Shown: positions 46,489 through 56,299, counted from the first letter of the stretch. The stretch is DNA of 64,000 nucleotides from Agarivorans litoreus (GCF_019649015.1 NZ_BLPI01000001.1:2909001-2973000); one strand, 5' to 3'. The notes: generated by a model not told the origin, from the letters alone. A program made the numbers and translations.

Positions 46489-46916
46489 TAGTATTGCTCG
46501 GCGCACCAGCTTTCAAAAATTAATGCAGCGGCTAGGCTATCTACAGCGCCTTTTTCTAAGGCTTTGTAACCGCCTAACTCAAATAACTTTTCTTTGGCGT
46601 CTACCGTGGTCAAGCGTTCATCTTGCATCGCTATTGGGTAGCCAAAACGGCCATGTAGACGGTTAGCGAACTTTTTAGCTCGGTTGGTGAGATCTTGCTC
46701 GGTGCCGTCCATGTTAAGCGGCAAACCTATTACCAGTAGATCGGGCTGCCATAGTTTGAGCAGTTCTTCTAAAGTTTGCCAATTGGGAATGCCATCTTGA
46801 GCTTTGATGGCGGCTAATGGCTGAGCTGAGCCCGTTAACTCTTGACCGATGGCGACACCAATGCTTTTGGTTCCAAAGTCAAAAGCAAGAGCAGAGCGCT
46901 CTCCAGATCTAGCCAT
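46488..46916 (-). CDS. ruvX: 16S rRNA-processing / Holliday-junction resolvase-like nuclease
   Basis: A 142-residue RNase-H-fold nuclease (YqgF/RuvX), essential in E. coli for 5' processing of 16S rRNA and resembling Holliday-junction resolvases. Acidic active-site residues are in [32 protein letters not shown] and [28 protein letters not shown] is also typical. It overlaps the algH stop by one base (TAATG). The stop codon TAG is formed at the edge of element copy D, with no evident loss of the C-terminus relative to E. coli (138). Confidence 0.94.
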   Translation of the reverse strand: MARSGERSALAFDFGTKSIGVAIGQELTGSAQPLAAIKAQDGIPNWQTLEELLKLWQPDLLVIGLPLNMDGTEQDLTNRAKKFANRLHGRFGYPIAMQDERLTTVDAKEKLFELGGYKALEKGAVDSLAAALIFESWCAEQY

Positions 46917-47479
46917 TAAGCATGGCCCACTTGGTTAGATAATTGCCAGATATCAATGCCTAAGCTTTTAGCGGCGGCTTCCCAACGTTTGTGAATCGGG
47001 GTTGAGAAAATAATCTCGGTACTGGCCGGTAAGGTTAGCCAAGAGTTTTCGGCAATTTCTTGCTCCAACTGTCCCGCTTCCCAGCTGGCATAACCTAAGG
47101 TGACGATGTAGTCGCTGGGCTGAGAATCAGTGCCTAAGGTATCGAGCACATCTTTAGATGTGGTGACCATTAGTTCATCACTTACTTTTAAGCTGCTACT
47201 AAAGCCTTTTACCGGTGAATGCAGCACAAAACCTCGCTCTTGAGACACTGGACCGCCTTGATAAACCGGGCGGTCCAAATCTTCACGGATCATTTCTACT
47301 TGGTCTTGCAGCTCTATTTGTTGCAGCAGAGATTCTACCGACAAGTCTACCGGTACATTAATCACCAAGCCCATTGCGCCTTCTTCATTGTGTTCACACA
47401 TATAGACCACCGAACGTTTAAAGAAGGGGTCTTCTAGGCTCGGCATGGCGATTAAAAATTGATTCTGCAAAGTATTCAT
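46916..47479 (-). CDS. algH: UPF0301/AlgH family protein
   Basis: A 187-residue cytoplasmic protein of the AlgH/YqgE family. [20 protein letters not shown] is the conserved opening; [33 protein letters not shown] and [16 protein letters not shown]-like (here TLGYASW) segments confirm it. Function is unclear; in Pseudomonas it was linked to alginate control. ATG at 47479 is chosen over the TTG-type start three codons earlier. It lies in the conserved cluster rsmE-gshB-algH-ruvX. Confidence 0.93.
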   Translation of the reverse strand: MNTLQNQFLIAMPSLEDPFFKRSVVYMCEHNEEGAMGLVINVPVDLSVESLLQQIELQDQVEMIREDLDRPVYQGGPVSQERGFVLHSPVKGFSSSLKVSDELMVTTSKDVLDTLGTDSQPSDYIVTLGYASWEAGQLEQEIAENSWLTLPASTEIIFSTPIHKRWEAAAKSLGIDIWQLSNQVGHA

Positions 47480-47506
47480 TGCGTCCAAATTAACCCTTTT
47501 AACTAC

Positions 47507-48463
47507 TTAGGTTGATGATTTAAGTCTAGCTTCTATTGCATCCATTAACTTACCGGTAATGGAAATATCGTAGGCTGCTTCAATTTCTTTGATGCAGGTA
47601 GGGCTGGTGACGTTTATTTCAGTCACTTTATCGCCAATTACATCTAAGCCTACAAATACTAAGCCTTTTTCTTTAAGAGCCGGGCCGATGGCATTAGCGA
47701 TGTGCCAGTCACTGTCTGATAGTGGTTGAGCAACACCTCGACCACCTGCTGCCAGGTTGCCACGGGTTTCGCCTTTCGATGGAATGCGCGCTAAGCAATA
47801 GGGCATAGGCTCACCATCTACAATCAAAATGCGTTTATCGCCATCTACAATCTCTGGGATAAACTTCTGCGCCATGCAGTACTCTTGACCATGATTAGTG
47901 AGTGTTTCGAGTATCACGCCAACATTTGGGTCGCCTTCTTTTAGGCGAAAGATAGATGCTCCACCCATGCCATCTAGCGGCTTCATGATGACGTCTTTAT
48001 GCTGCTGGTGGAAAGCTTTTAAGCGCGGCATATCGCTGCTAACTAGGGTGGTTGGGGTAAACTCGGCAAACCAAGCAGTAAACAATTTCTCGTTAGCGTC
48101 GCGTAAGCTTTGCGGCTTGTTAATGATTAAGCTGCCCTCAGCTTCAGCGCGTTCTAAGATATAAGTGGCGTAGATAAACTCGGTATCAAAGGGTGGATCT
48201 TTACGCATTAAAATGACATCTAGCTCACTTAAACTTTGATCCACTTCACTGCCTAATTCATACCAAGATTGTTCGTCGTGTTGTACGGCTAATGGGCGCA
48301 TATTAGCTGCAGCTCTGCCGCCATCTAAATAGAGATCTTGCATCTCCATATAGTAAATCTCGTAGCCGCGTGATTGAGCTTCCAGCAACATGGCGAAACT
48401 AGAATCTTTTTTGATGTTAATGTCGGCGATGGGATCCATCACGATACCAAGTTTAATGCTCAT
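47507..48463 (-). CDS. gshB: glutathione synthetase
   Basis: A 318-residue ATP-grasp ligase joining glycine to gamma-glutamylcysteine. The opening KLGIVMDPIADINIKKDSSF, the ATP-binding IMKPLDGMGGASIFRL, and the glycine-rich GNLAAGGRGVAQPLS loop, with late EINVTSPTCIKEIE, are diagnostic. Length matches E. coli GshB (316). It starts 1 bp after rsmE ends and is 27 bp before algH. No gshA is in the window. Confidence 0.97.
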   Translation of the reverse strand: MSIKLGIVMDPIADINIKKDSSFAMLLEAQSRGYEIYYMEMQDLYLDGGRAAANMRPLAVQHDEQSWYELGSEVDQSLSELDVILMRKDPPFDTEFIYATYILERAEAEGSLIINKPQSLRDANEKLFTAWFAEFTPTTLVSSDMPRLKAFHQQHKDVIMKPLDGMGGASIFRLKEGDPNVGVILETLTNHGQEYCMAQKFIPEIVDGDKRILIVDGEPMPYCLARIPSKGETRGNLAAGGRGVAQPLSDSDWHIANAIGPALKEKGLVFVGLDVIGDKVTEINVTSPTCIKEIEAAYDISITGKLMDAIEARLKSST

Positions 48464-49195
48464 TTATGCTAAGTCTCCAAATTGACATTGCAAAGCGGTA
48501 ATAGCCGTAAGGGCTGCGGTTTCGGTTCGCAGTACCCGCGGCCCTAAAATTGTCTCTTGAAACTGATGCTGATTGCAGTTTTCAATTTCTTGCTCGCTTA
48601 AGCCACCTTCTGGCCCAATAAGCAGCCTTACTCCGTGTTCAGGAGTTGGCAAGGTCTTAATGCTATATGGGGCCTTTGGGTGTAAATTCAACTTCATGGC
48701 AGCAGACTCTTCGCTGGCCCATTGCTCTAGGCTTTGTAGTGGTGCTATTTCTGGCACAACACTGCGCCCCGACTGCTCACAAGCAGCAATAGCAATTTTT
48801 TGCCATTGTTGGCGTTTTTTCTCAAAGCGTTCTTGGTTGAGCTTGACCCCACAACGCTCACTGGTAAGTGGGGTGATTTTATTGACTCCCAGCTCCACGG
48901 ATTTTTGAATGGTAAATTCCATTCTGTCACCTCGAGAAATCACTTGGCCTAGATGGATATGCAGAGGAGATTCGCTAGGGTTAGCGGTAACTGCGGTAAT
49001 TTTCACCGACACATGCTTTTTACTGGCGTTTTCTATCTGAGCAGCGTAGTTATTGCCATCGTTATTAAACAGCTCAAGTTGCTGGCCTGCTTCCATGCGC
49101 AGTACCCGCCCAACGTGATTGGCTGCTTCATCATCAAGCTCTGTGACCATGTTTAGCGAGAGTGGCTGAGAGTGGAAAATTCGTGGTATGCGCAT
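48464..49195 (-). CDS. rsmE: 16S rRNA m3U1498 methyltransferase
   Basis: A 243-residue SPOUT methyltransferase. The N-terminal PUA-like domain has [13 protein letters not shown] and [18 protein letters not shown]. The knotted cofactor-binding part is [15 protein letters not shown] and [17 protein letters not shown], typical of RsmE. Also present is [19 protein letters not shown]-like sequence (here [13 protein letters not shown]). It heads the four-gene operon with gshB, algH and ruvX. Length equals that of E. coli RsmE (243). Confidence 0.96.
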   Translation of the reverse strand: MRIPRIFHSQPLSLNMVTELDDEAANHVGRVLRMEAGQQLELFNNDGNNYAAQIENASKKHVSVKITAVTANPSESPLHIHLGQVISRGDRMEFTIQKSVELGVNKITPLTSERCGVKLNQERFEKKRQQWQKIAIAACEQSGRSVVPEIAPLQSLEQWASEESAAMKLNLHPKAPYSIKTLPTPEHGVRLLIGPEGGLSEQEIENCNQHQFQETILGPRVLRTETAALTAITALQCQFGDLA

Positions 49196-49359
49196 GGTTA
49201 AAAATAGGCCCTTTGGGTAGTTTTAATGGTTAAGGATTTGACTATTAAAGGATAAACCTATTGCTTACTTATGCCTAGTAATCCATTAGTACTTAGAATA
49301 TTTCTATATTGATTTATTCGTTATTTATTGTAGTCTGTGCCTTTTTCAAGGGACTGAAT

Positions 49360-49788
49360 ATGAAAGTAATAAAACTTGGGTTGGCTTTTTCTATGATGGG
49401 GCTTTTAGGTTGTGCTGCGACCAATCAAAAAGTGGAAGAAATAGCGTTGAACTATCAACCAAATCCTCCTTCGGTCGTTACCGAAACTACTAAACAGTTA
49501 CTCGTTGAGCGTTGCAATAAAAGAGTGAGTTCTGTGAGTTATTTAAAAACCCATTGTTATGTTTTGGGTGATGTATTGGTTATTGAGCACCGTCTGCGCG
49601 ACAAGCGCAGGGAATGGACTGCAAATTCTATTTCTGACTCTCAGCTTCAATTAGCCAACAACGTTTGTAATTCTTATGTGGAGTTTGGCGCTCTACAAGA
49701 TGGTATGGGCTACATGGTTAACTTTACTGGTGGAAGAAATGGTTTACCTACCAGAGTTATCACTATTGATGATTGTGCAAAGTCTTAA
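49360..49788 (+). CDS. putative lipoprotein, function unknown
   Basis: A 142-residue protein with a lipoprotein signal: basic start MKVIKLG, hydrophobic stretch, lipobox LLGC with Cys at about residue 18. The mature part has three or four further cysteines (ERCNKR, THCYVL, NNVCNSYV, DDCAKS), which could form two disulfides. No family is recognised. ATG at 49360 behind AAGGGA is used instead of the frame start at 49309. Its 3' end overlaps the convergent sprT by 45 bp. The promoter region is the 164-bp gap to rsmE. Confidence 0.7.
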   Translation: MKVIKLGLAFSMMGLLGCAATNQKVEEIALNYQPNPPSVVTETTKQLLVERCNKRVSSVSYLKTHCYVLGDVLVIEHRLRDKRREWTANSISDSQLQLANNVCNSYVEFGALQDGMGYMVNFTGGRNGLPTRVITIDDCAKS

Positions 49789-50241
49789 TTGTTGCTTACA
49801 CCTCTTGCACTGATAACTCGCTCCTCTTTGTACATTATTGTGGCGTCGAATACTTAGTTGATGGGTTTGGCAAGCGCAGTAATATTCAACGCTAGGGAGC
49901 TGCAAGTATTCTATTGAGTAACTATGAGTAGTAGTAGCAGGGCAGTTAAAAACCTGCTGCATTATCTGTTGCCATTCTACTCCATGCGGTTTTACTCTGC
50001 CATAAACAGCATGGCAGACCAGATGAGCCACTTCGTGCGGGACGGTTTGTGCTAAAAAGTGTTCTGGTTGCTGTTGATAAAAATGGGCGTTAAAACGCAA
50101 GCGCCATTGGCTTAAATTGGCACTGCCCGCCACTTTACTTTTTCGCGATGACAGCACAAGCTCGGGGCGCTGAAAGCTTTGTTTAAAATAGCTTTCAGCC
50201 AGCCTAAAGCACTGCTCTACTTGTTGAGTTAATTGCTGCAC
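49744..50241 (-). CDS. sprT: SprT-family zinc metallopeptidase-like protein
   Basis: A 165-residue protein of the SprT family. The zinc-binding HEVAH is in VPHEVAHLVCHAVYG, with a third ligand His later in HGVEWQQIMQQ. The C-terminal region has a zinc-ribbon pattern, CACQTHQL then CKRCK. Human Spartan, a relative, cleaves DNA-protein crosslinks; the role of bacterial SprT is not settled. The last ~15 codons overlap the convergent lipoprotein gene. A position beside metK and the rsmE-gshB cluster is common in gammaproteobacteria. Confidence 0.88.
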   Translation of the reverse strand: MQQLTQQVEQCFRLAESYFKQSFQRPELVLSSRKSKVAGSANLSQWRLRFNAHFYQQQPEHFLAQTVPHEVAHLVCHAVYGRVKPHGVEWQQIMQQVFNCPATTTHSYSIEYLQLPSVEYYCACQTHQLSIRRHNNVQRGASYQCKRCKQQLRLCTIINSDNSGR

Positions 50242-50269
50242 GAATTGAGTTCTTAGATTTAGCCAATAA

Positions 50270-50310
50270 AAAAGCCGAAAGGATAATCGACGATTATACG
50301 CTTTCGGCTT
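50270..50310 (-). terminator. terminator of metK
   Basis: AAGCCGAAAG and CTTTCGGCTT form a 10-bp stem around a ~19-nt loop that can pair further (ATAATCG/CGATTAT). In the metK direction a T-run follows. Confidence 0.85.
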
Positions 50311-50332
50311 AATTTAACGAGTGGGCTAAAGC

Positions 50333-51484
50333 TTATAAGCCAGCTTCACTCTTGAGTAGTTCTGCTTTATCGGTTGCTTCCCAAGGGAATTCTTCACGAC
50401 CAAAGTGGCCGTAAGCAGCGGTAGCTTTATAGATTGGACGCTCCAAATCTAGCATGCTTAAAATACCGTAAGGGCGAAGGTCAAAGTGCTTACGCACTAA
50501 AGCGACTAATTTGTCATCGGCAATTTTGCCAGTGCCAAAGGTATCAATGCTGATTGAAGTCGGCTCAGCTACACCAATTGCATACGATACTTGAATCTCG
50601 CAGCGGTTGGCTAAACCTGCGGCAACAATATTTTTAGCTACATAGCGGCCAGCGTATGCGGCACTGCGGTCAACTTTGGAAGGATCTTTACCAGAGAATG
50701 CACCGCCACCATGACGTGCCATGCCGCCGTAGGTATCTACAATAATTTTACGACCGGTTAAGCCACAATCACCCATTGGCCCACCAATTACAAAGCGGCC
50801 AGTAGGGTTAATATGGAACTGGGTCTTATCGTTAAGCCACTGCGCAGGTAGTACTGGCTTAATGATTTCTTCCATTACGGCTTCGCGTAAGTCAGCAGTA
50901 GAAATGCTGTCACAGTGCTGAGTAGACAAAACTACCGCGTCGATGCCAGTGATAATGCCGTTTTCGTAAGCAAAGGTAACTTGTGATTTAGCATCTGGGC
51001 GTAACCAGTCCAGAGTACCATTTTTACGTACTTCAGCTTGACGCTTAACCAGCAAGTGAGAGTAAGTAATTGGTGCAGGCATTAATACGTCGGTTTCGTT
51101 GGTGGCATAACCAAACATTAAACCTTGGTCACCAGCGCCTTGATCTTCTGGGCGTGAGCGGTCTACACCTTGGTTAATGTCTGGGCTTTGTTTGCCCACA
51201 ACGTTAAGCACTGCGCAAGAGTCAGCATCAAAACCCATATCTGAGTGGGTGTAGCCAATGTCACGTACTGTTGAGCGAGCAAGTTCTTCGATATCAACCC
51301 AGGCAGAGGTATTGATTTCGCCGCCTACCATTACCATGCCGGTTTTTACGTAGGTTTCACAGGCTACACGTGCCTTTGGGTCTTGCTCTAAGATTGCGTC
51401 CAATACTGCATCGGAGATTTGATCTGCAATTTTGTCTGGATGCCCTTCAGACACTGATTCTGAAGTAAATAAATGAGTAGCCAT
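50333..51484 (-). CDS. metK: S-adenosylmethionine synthase
   Basis: A 383-residue enzyme forming SAM from methionine and ATP. The motifs are [35 protein letters not shown] (active-site loop), [20 protein letters not shown] and [19 protein letters not shown], the P-loop-like binding site. Length equals the E. coli protein (384). Four 8-bp MetJ boxes start 25 bp upstream of the ATG, so repression by MetJ with SAM is expected. The gene is monocistronic, with a terminator of its own. Confidence 0.97.
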   Translation of the reverse strand: MATHLFTSESVSEGHPDKIADQISDAVLDAILEQDPKARVACETYVKTGMVMVGGEINTSAWVDIEELARSTVRDIGYTHSDMGFDADSCAVLNVVGKQSPDINQGVDRSRPEDQGAGDQGLMFGYATNETDVLMPAPITYSHLLVKRQAEVRKNGTLDWLRPDAKSQVTFAYENGIITGIDAVVLSTQHCDSISTADLREAVMEEIIKPVLPAQWLNDKTQFHINPTGRFVIGGPMGDCGLTGRKIIVDTYGGMARHGGGAFSGKDPSKVDRSAAYAGRYVAKNIVAAGLANRCEIQVSYAIGVAEPTSISIDTFGTGKIADDKLVALVRKHFDLRPYGILSMLDLERPIYKATAAYGHFGREEFPWEATDKAELLKSEAGL

Positions 51485-51509
51485 GTTTATATCTCGTAAA
51501 TGGAATTAT

Positions 51510-51541
51510 ATACGTATGGATGTTTTACCATCTGGACGTCT
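51510..51541 (-). promoter_or_regulatory. MetJ operator: four tandem met boxes
   Basis: Contiguous 8-mers read on the + strand ATACGTAT, GGATGTTT, TACCATCT, GGACGTCT. Against AGACGTCT they match at 5 or 6, 5, 4 and 7 positions. A strong box at each end of an in-phase array is the normal MetJ layout. The rest of 51542-51844 is described under the hairpin at 51790; otherwise nothing is seen. Confidence 0.75.
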
Positions 51542-51789
51542 ATTCTAAGTGAGGGGTAAAAGATTTGCTAGCGCTTATTAATGAAAATAATTCACATTGG
51601 CAGATTAGTTTTATTGAATTTGCCCATTAGTACGCAGGCTTTCAGCTGTAAGATCTTAGCAAAAACTATTTTGTTGCTAATCGCCTAGCTTTCTTTAGGG
51701 GCTGGTGGTAAATCAGAACGGCAGATACAGAGCACTGCATAGAAAAGACTATAGATGGTGGTTGTTAGAGCTTAGCTTGAACTATAAAT

Positions 51790-51818
51790 CACTTAGCCGC
51801 TTCTAAAGCGGCTAAGTG
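51790..51818 (-). terminator. strong hairpin after the thioredoxin-like gene
   Basis: A perfect 13-bp stem, CACTTAGCCGCTT / AAGCGGCTAAGTG, with a 3-nt loop. It is 27 bp downstream of the thioredoxin-like gene in its direction, but lacks a clean T-run on that side (ATTTATAG), so it may be a weak terminator or an RNA-stability element. Confidence 0.55.
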
Positions 51819-51844
51819 TACAATTTTGAGTGCAAGTTGCGTTG

Positions 51845-52390
51845 TTAGGGTTTGCTCAGCTCGTGCTTGATCCAGTTGCTCATGTTTTGCCTGGTTTCGA
51901 GTCCGGTTTTGCGAGCGATTTCTTCGTCACCACGCACAATCACTACGACCGGCAAAGTAGAAACTTGATACTTGCTACGAGCGGTTCTGTCTTCACTCAA
52001 GTTAATTAGCTCAATTTTTTTGTCATTCTGCTGGTTATAAAGCAGCACCAAATCGGCTTGAATTTTACTTTGGTCATTTCGGTCATGCACAAAAGAGACT
52101 AAGCGAATTGGAGGACGAGGGCTACGGGTTAAATCTAGGCACTGGCCGCCATCATCGTATTCTTTACATGACCAAACAAAGTCGTGGTACTTGAGAGTTT
52201 GCGAATAGAAGTATTGGCCAGCATCGAACTTTTTGATGCTAGGTATGTGCTTGGTGGTTTCACCATGTTCATCGCTGAAGCTTTTAATTACTCTACTATT
52301 AGCTTGGAAGGTGGTGGTGTCGGTATCTACGGCAGCAAAAACTTGACCTGAAAACCAAGCCATTATTAACAGTACAACTGGGCGGCGCAT
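51845..52390 (-). CDS. secreted thioredoxin-like protein without a CxxC motif
   Basis: A 181-residue protein with a signal peptide (PVVLLIMAWFSGQVFA). The C-terminal half looks like a thioredoxin-fold tail: KYQVSTLPVVVIVRGDEEIARKTG has the expected cis-Pro and beta-strand, followed by a helix (NMSNWIKHEL). The two cysteines present (WSCKEYDDGGQC) are seven residues apart and not CxxC, so normal oxidoreductase activity is unlikely. No family name is certain. It stands alone, with the CLC gene upstream on the same strand. Confidence 0.6.
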   Translation of the reverse strand: MRRPVVLLIMAWFSGQVFAAVDTDTTTFQANSRVIKSFSDEHGETTKHIPSIKKFDAGQYFYSQTLKYHDFVWSCKEYDDGGQCLDLTRSPRPPIRLVSFVHDRNDQSKIQADLVLLYNQQNDKKIELINLSEDRTARSKYQVSTLPVVVIVRGDEEIARKTGLETRQNMSNWIKHELSKP

Positions 52391-52742
52391 AAAAAAATCC
52401 CTATAAAATACAAAGCCACTATTAATATCCGTGTCATTCTAGAACACTTAAGCCTGCAAGCCTATCGTATTTTTCTGTGATACCGTTCTCATTTTCATTT
52501 CGCCTAGTTTTTCCGGTGAATAGCTCCTTTTTTGTCTTATTTGACAGGTATTATCGGCTCATTTTTGCTGGTTAGGATTTTGCTATCTGTAGTGCTTGGA
52601 CTGGGCTATTAGTTTCACACATTTGTTGGGAGAGCGCTGCTCCGTTTATCTAGCAAGCGAGTTGTTTTGTTAATAGATAATACGAGGGTATTTGTATTTA
52701 AGCTTGTCTCTTTGTCGTCTCCGCTATTGCTGGCTCTTACAT
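52391..52742. other. 352-bp gap between the CLC gene and the thioredoxin-like gene
   Basis: AT-rich. It must hold the promoter of the thioredoxin-like gene. I see no gene, hairpin or operator I can name. Confidence 0.5.
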
Positions 52743-54014
52743 TTAACTTTGCTGCAACTGTTCACTATCTAGCGTTTTGTTTTCTTCCTTAACTAGAACG
52801 GGGCTATTGATTAAGCGGATTTGAGCATTGAGTAGTTGCTGTTCAATTAAACTGGGTGAGCGGAAGATATATTTGGCAATGGCACTGGCGCACAAACACG
52901 CCACTATGGCTGGTATAACAATTTCAACCTGCATGGTTTGTTCGGTAATTAGCAAAAACGCTGCCCAGGGGGTGCGAAATACTGCGCCAAACATGGCACC
53001 CATACCTACTATCACTAGCATTAAGTCTGCACTATCAGGAATAAGCTCTCCAATAATGCTACCTAAAATACCGCCAATTACCAACATGGGGCCTAAACTG
53101 CCACCGGGTAGGGCAAAGGCTAAAGCTACAGTGGTTAAGACGATCCTAGCTAATAACCAGAGGTGCTGTTGGCCAAGGTCTAACTCCCAATAAAGTAAAC
53201 CGTTTGGCGTAATAGGTTCTAAACCTAACCATTGAGGGTTTAGTAGTCCTGCTATGGCTGTCACACTAGCAGCAATAGTTACCGCATAGTTGCGGTTAAG
53301 TTTGGGCATGGCGCGAATAAGCTTAACCAGCAAAGTAGCAAATACACCACACAACATGCCGAGTAAGGCAAACTGCGCTAAACCATGCCATTCAAAAGAC
53401 TGTGGAGGCAGGTTAATTGTTAACATGCTTCCACCATGTAATTGCGATATAACGCTTGCTGTTGCTGCCACCACGGCAATGGTGGCGATAGAGCGCCAAT
53501 TAAATCGGCGCATGACTAACTCATAAGCTATCACTGTACCGGCCAACGGGGCATTAAATAAAGCCGCTACTGCCGCGGCGGTGCCACATGCAACACTTAA
53601 GCGTACTTGACCTTCGGTTAAGCGCGCGGAGTAAGACAAATTACTGGCAACAACCGCACTTAGATAACAGGCTGGGCCTACTATTCCCACAGCATAGCCA
53701 CCCCACGTTAACAGCAGGCCTACCGCAAACTGATATATCAGGTTACCCCAGTGTAGCTGCCCCTCATCAAAGTGATATGCCTTCACCACAAAAATTAAAC
53801 CCACTTGTTTGTAACGACTAAATAAGCGCTCAAACAACAGAATACAAATAGCTGCAATAAAGGGCAGTGAATAAGCTGGTAAGGGCGAATCAAGAAACTG
53901 ATTAGGGTTGAGGTGGGCGAGATCACTAAACAATAATGCTAAGCCACTGGAGAACAAACCTATGAACAGGTAAACAAAAAAACTGCGGCTGCGAAAAGCA
54001 AAGTTGTTCGCCAT
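52743..54014 (-). CDS. CLC-family chloride channel/transporter with altered gating motif
   Basis: A 423-residue inner-membrane protein with about ten to twelve helices. The family skeleton is clear: GYAVGIVGPACYL at 106-118, GGSLGPMLVIGGILGSIIG late in the protein, and FLLITEQTMQ near the C-terminus. Position 112, where the gating glutamate of E. coli ClcA (Glu148 in GREGP) falls, is Val. In known CLCs this change removes proton coupling or gating. The GSGIP motif is not seen either. It may be an anion channel or an uncoupled transporter. It is divergent from tkt. Confidence 0.85.
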   Translation of the reverse strand: MANNFAFRSRSFFVYLFIGLFSSGLALLFSDLAHLNPNQFLDSPLPAYSLPFIAAICILLFERLFSRYKQVGLIFVVKAYHFDEGQLHWGNLIYQFAVGLLLTWGGYAVGIVGPACYLSAVVASNLSYSARLTEGQVRLSVACGTAAAVAALFNAPLAGTVIAYELVMRRFNWRSIATIAVVAATASVISQLHGGSMLTINLPPQSFEWHGLAQFALLGMLCGVFATLLVKLIRAMPKLNRNYAVTIAASVTAIAGLLNPQWLGLEPITPNGLLYWELDLGQQHLWLLARIVLTTVALAFALPGGSLGPMLVIGGILGSIIGELIPDSADLMLVIVGMGAMFGAVFRTPWAAFLLITEQTMQVEIVIPAIVACLCASAIAKYIFRSPSLIEQQLLNAQIRLINSPVLVKEENKTLDSEQLQQS

Positions 54015-54220
54015 TTTTTGTTTAACGTCCTTGTTTGGTTCTTATATCAAGACTTTATCACGAAGATTCAAACTGTAAATATGCGATTGCTTAAGCATTC
54101 AGCAGAAAAAATGCATAAAACTGGAGATTCTTTTTAGATAAATATTGAGTAACACCGTTGACTTTGTGACAATACGCGCCTCTCGATACCCAATAGCCCT
54201 AATATTTGCAGGAGAAATTC

Positions 54221-56215
54221 ATGTCTTCTCGTCGTCAATACGCCAACGCTATTCGTGCTTTAAGCATGGACGCAGTTCAGCAAGCTAACTCTGGTCACCC
54301 AGGTGCACCAATGGGAATGGCAGACATTGCTGAAGTTCTATGGCGCGACTTTTTGAAACACAACCCAACTGACCCAAACTGGGCAGACCGTGACCGCTTT
54401 ATTCTATCTAACGGCCATGGCTCAATGTTGCTGTATTCTCTACTGCACCTATCTGGGTATCAGCTACCTATTGAAGAGCTTAAAAACTTCCGTCAGCTGC
54501 ATTCTAAAACGCCTGGTCACCCAGAGTACGGTTATGCACCTGGCGTAGAAACCACCACTGGCCCATTAGGCCAAGGTATTACCAACGCAGTTGGTATGGC
54601 GTTAGCCGAGAAAATCTTAGCGGCTCAATTTAACCGCGATGGCTTCCCAGTTGTTGATCACTACACTTACACCTTCCTTGGTGACGGTTGTTTGATGGAA
54701 GGTATCTCGCACGAAGCATGTTCTTTGGCGGGTACTCAAGGCCTAGGCAAACTTATCGCATTTTGGGATGACAACGGCATCTCGATTGATGGTGAAGTTG
54801 AAGGTTGGTTTACCGATGACACAGTTAAGCGTTTTGAATCCTACGGTTGGCATGTAATTGGTGGCGTAGATGGTCACGACAGTGAAGCGATTAGCGCTGC
54901 AATTAAAGCGGCTCAAGCTGAAACGACTCGCCCAACCATGATTTGTTGTAAAACCGTGATTGGTTTTGGTTCGCCAAACAAATCTGGTAGCCACGATTGT
55001 CACGGTGCTCCACTAGGCGCTGAAGAAATCGCTGCTGCCCGCGAATTCTTAAACTGGCCACACGCTGCGTTTGATATTCCACAAGATGTTTACCAAGCGT
55101 GGGATGCCAAAGCTAATGGTGAGAAAGCGCAATCTGAGTGGAATCAGTTATTTGCCGGTTATGAAGCTGCTCACCCAGCATTGGCTGCTGAATTTAAGCG
55201 TCGTGTTGATGGTCAACTACCTGCCGACTGGAAAGAGTTTGCCGATAACTACATTAGCGAGTTGCAAGAAAGCCAAGCTAAAATTGCTACCCGCCAATCT
55301 TCACAAAAAACACTAGAAGCCTTTGGTCCTAAATTGCCAGAGCTACTAGGTGGTAGTGCTGACTTAGCACCATCTAACCTTACTATGTGGTCTGGCTCTG
55401 AAGCTGTTACTGCTGAAGATGCTTCAGGCAACTACATGCACTACGGTGTGCGTGAGTTTGGTATGTCGGCCATTATGAACGGCATTACCTTGCATGGCGG
55501 CCTAAAAGCTTACGGTGCAACCTTCTTAATGTTTATGGAATACGCGCGTAACGCTTTGCGTATGGCTGCATTAATGAAGCAACCCGCTATTTTTGTATAC
55601 ACGCACGATTCAATTGGTTTGGGTGAAGATGGCCCAACTCACCAAGCGGTAGAGCAAACTGCAAGCTTACGTTTAACGCCAAACATGAGCACCTGGCGTC
55701 CATGTGACTCTGTTGAGTCTGCAGTGGCTTGGCGTCATGCGGTAGAACGCAGCGACGGCCCAACGTCATTAATTTTCTCTCGCCAAGGTCTGGCGCCGCA
55801 AGCGCGTGATGCTCAGCAGTTAGCTGACGTAGCACGTGGTGGTTACGTACTTAAAGACAGTGCGGGTACACCAGAGTTAATCTTAATTGCGACCGGTTCT
55901 GAAGTTGAACTAGCGGTTGCGGCATACGAAGAGTTGACTGCTGCTGGTAAAGCAGTACGAGTAGTGTCTATGCCAGCTACCGATGTATTTGATGCGCAAT
56001 CTGCTGAATACCGTGAATCGGTATTACCTAATGCTGTTCGCAAACGTATTGCAGTAGAAGCCGGTATCGCTGACTTCTGGTACAAGTATGTTGGCTTCGA
56101 CGGTAAAGTACTAGGTATGACTACCTTTGGTGAATCTGCCCCTGCTGGTGAACTATTCAAGCTATTTGGCTTCACTAAAGAAAACTTAGTGAGCATGGCT
56201 AACGAACTACTATAA
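54221..56215 (+). CDS. tkt: transketolase
   Basis: A 664-residue thiamine-diphosphate enzyme of the pentose phosphate pathway. [18 protein letters not shown] contains a catalytic His; the TPP motif is [13 protein letters not shown] up to [11 protein letters not shown]. The C-terminal domain has FSRQGLAPQ and a substrate Arg region around ATGSEVELA. Length matches E. coli TktA/TktB (663/667); the sequence does not decide between them. ATG at 54221 after AGGAGAAATTC is chosen. It is followed by a terminator and then epd, pgk and fba, so the cluster serves central carbon flow. Confidence 0.96.
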   Translation: MSSRRQYANAIRALSMDAVQQANSGHPGAPMGMADIAEVLWRDFLKHNPTDPNWADRDRFILSNGHGSMLLYSLLHLSGYQLPIEELKNFRQLHSKTPGHPEYGYAPGVETTTGPLGQGITNAVGMALAEKILAAQFNRDGFPVVDHYTYTFLGDGCLMEGISHEACSLAGTQGLGKLIAFWDDNGISIDGEVEGWFTDDTVKRFESYGWHVIGGVDGHDSEAISAAIKAAQAETTRPTMICCKTVIGFGSPNKSGSHDCHGAPLGAEEIAAAREFLNWPHAAFDIPQDVYQAWDAKANGEKAQSEWNQLFAGYEAAHPALAAEFKRRVDGQLPADWKEFADNYISELQESQAKIATRQSSQKTLEAFGPKLPELLGGSADLAPSNLTMWSGSEAVTAEDASGNYMHYGVREFGMSAIMNGITLHGGLKAYGATFLMFMEYARNALRMAALMKQPAIFVYTHDSIGLGEDGPTHQAVEQTASLRLTPNMSTWRPCDSVESAVAWRHAVERSDGPTSLIFSRQGLAPQARDAQQLADVARGGYVLKDSAGTPELILIATGSEVELAVAAYEELTAAGKAVRVVSMPATDVFDAQSAEYRESVLPNAVRKRIAVEAGIADFWYKYVGFDGKVLGMTTFGESAPAGELFKLFGFTKENLVSMANELL

Positions 56216-56245
56216 GCACGAGCTTGGTGTAAGTTCAGAAAAAAT

Positions 56246-56274
56246 AGAACCCTCTGCTAAGAGGGTTCTTTGTT
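56246..56274 (+). terminator. terminator between tkt and epd
   Basis: AGAACCCTC, loop TGCTAA, GAGGGTTCT, then TTTGTTT. It separates tkt from epd-pgk-fba, so downstream genes need readthrough or their own promoter. Confidence 0.8.
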
Positions 56275-56299
56275 TCAGCGTTATCAAAAGGCGATACGT

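Noticed and set aside
51790-51818. Perfect 13-bp hairpin as an attachment site or operator
   Set aside because: Position 27 bp after a gene and loop size fit a 3'-end hairpin better; no integrase or second copy is seen.
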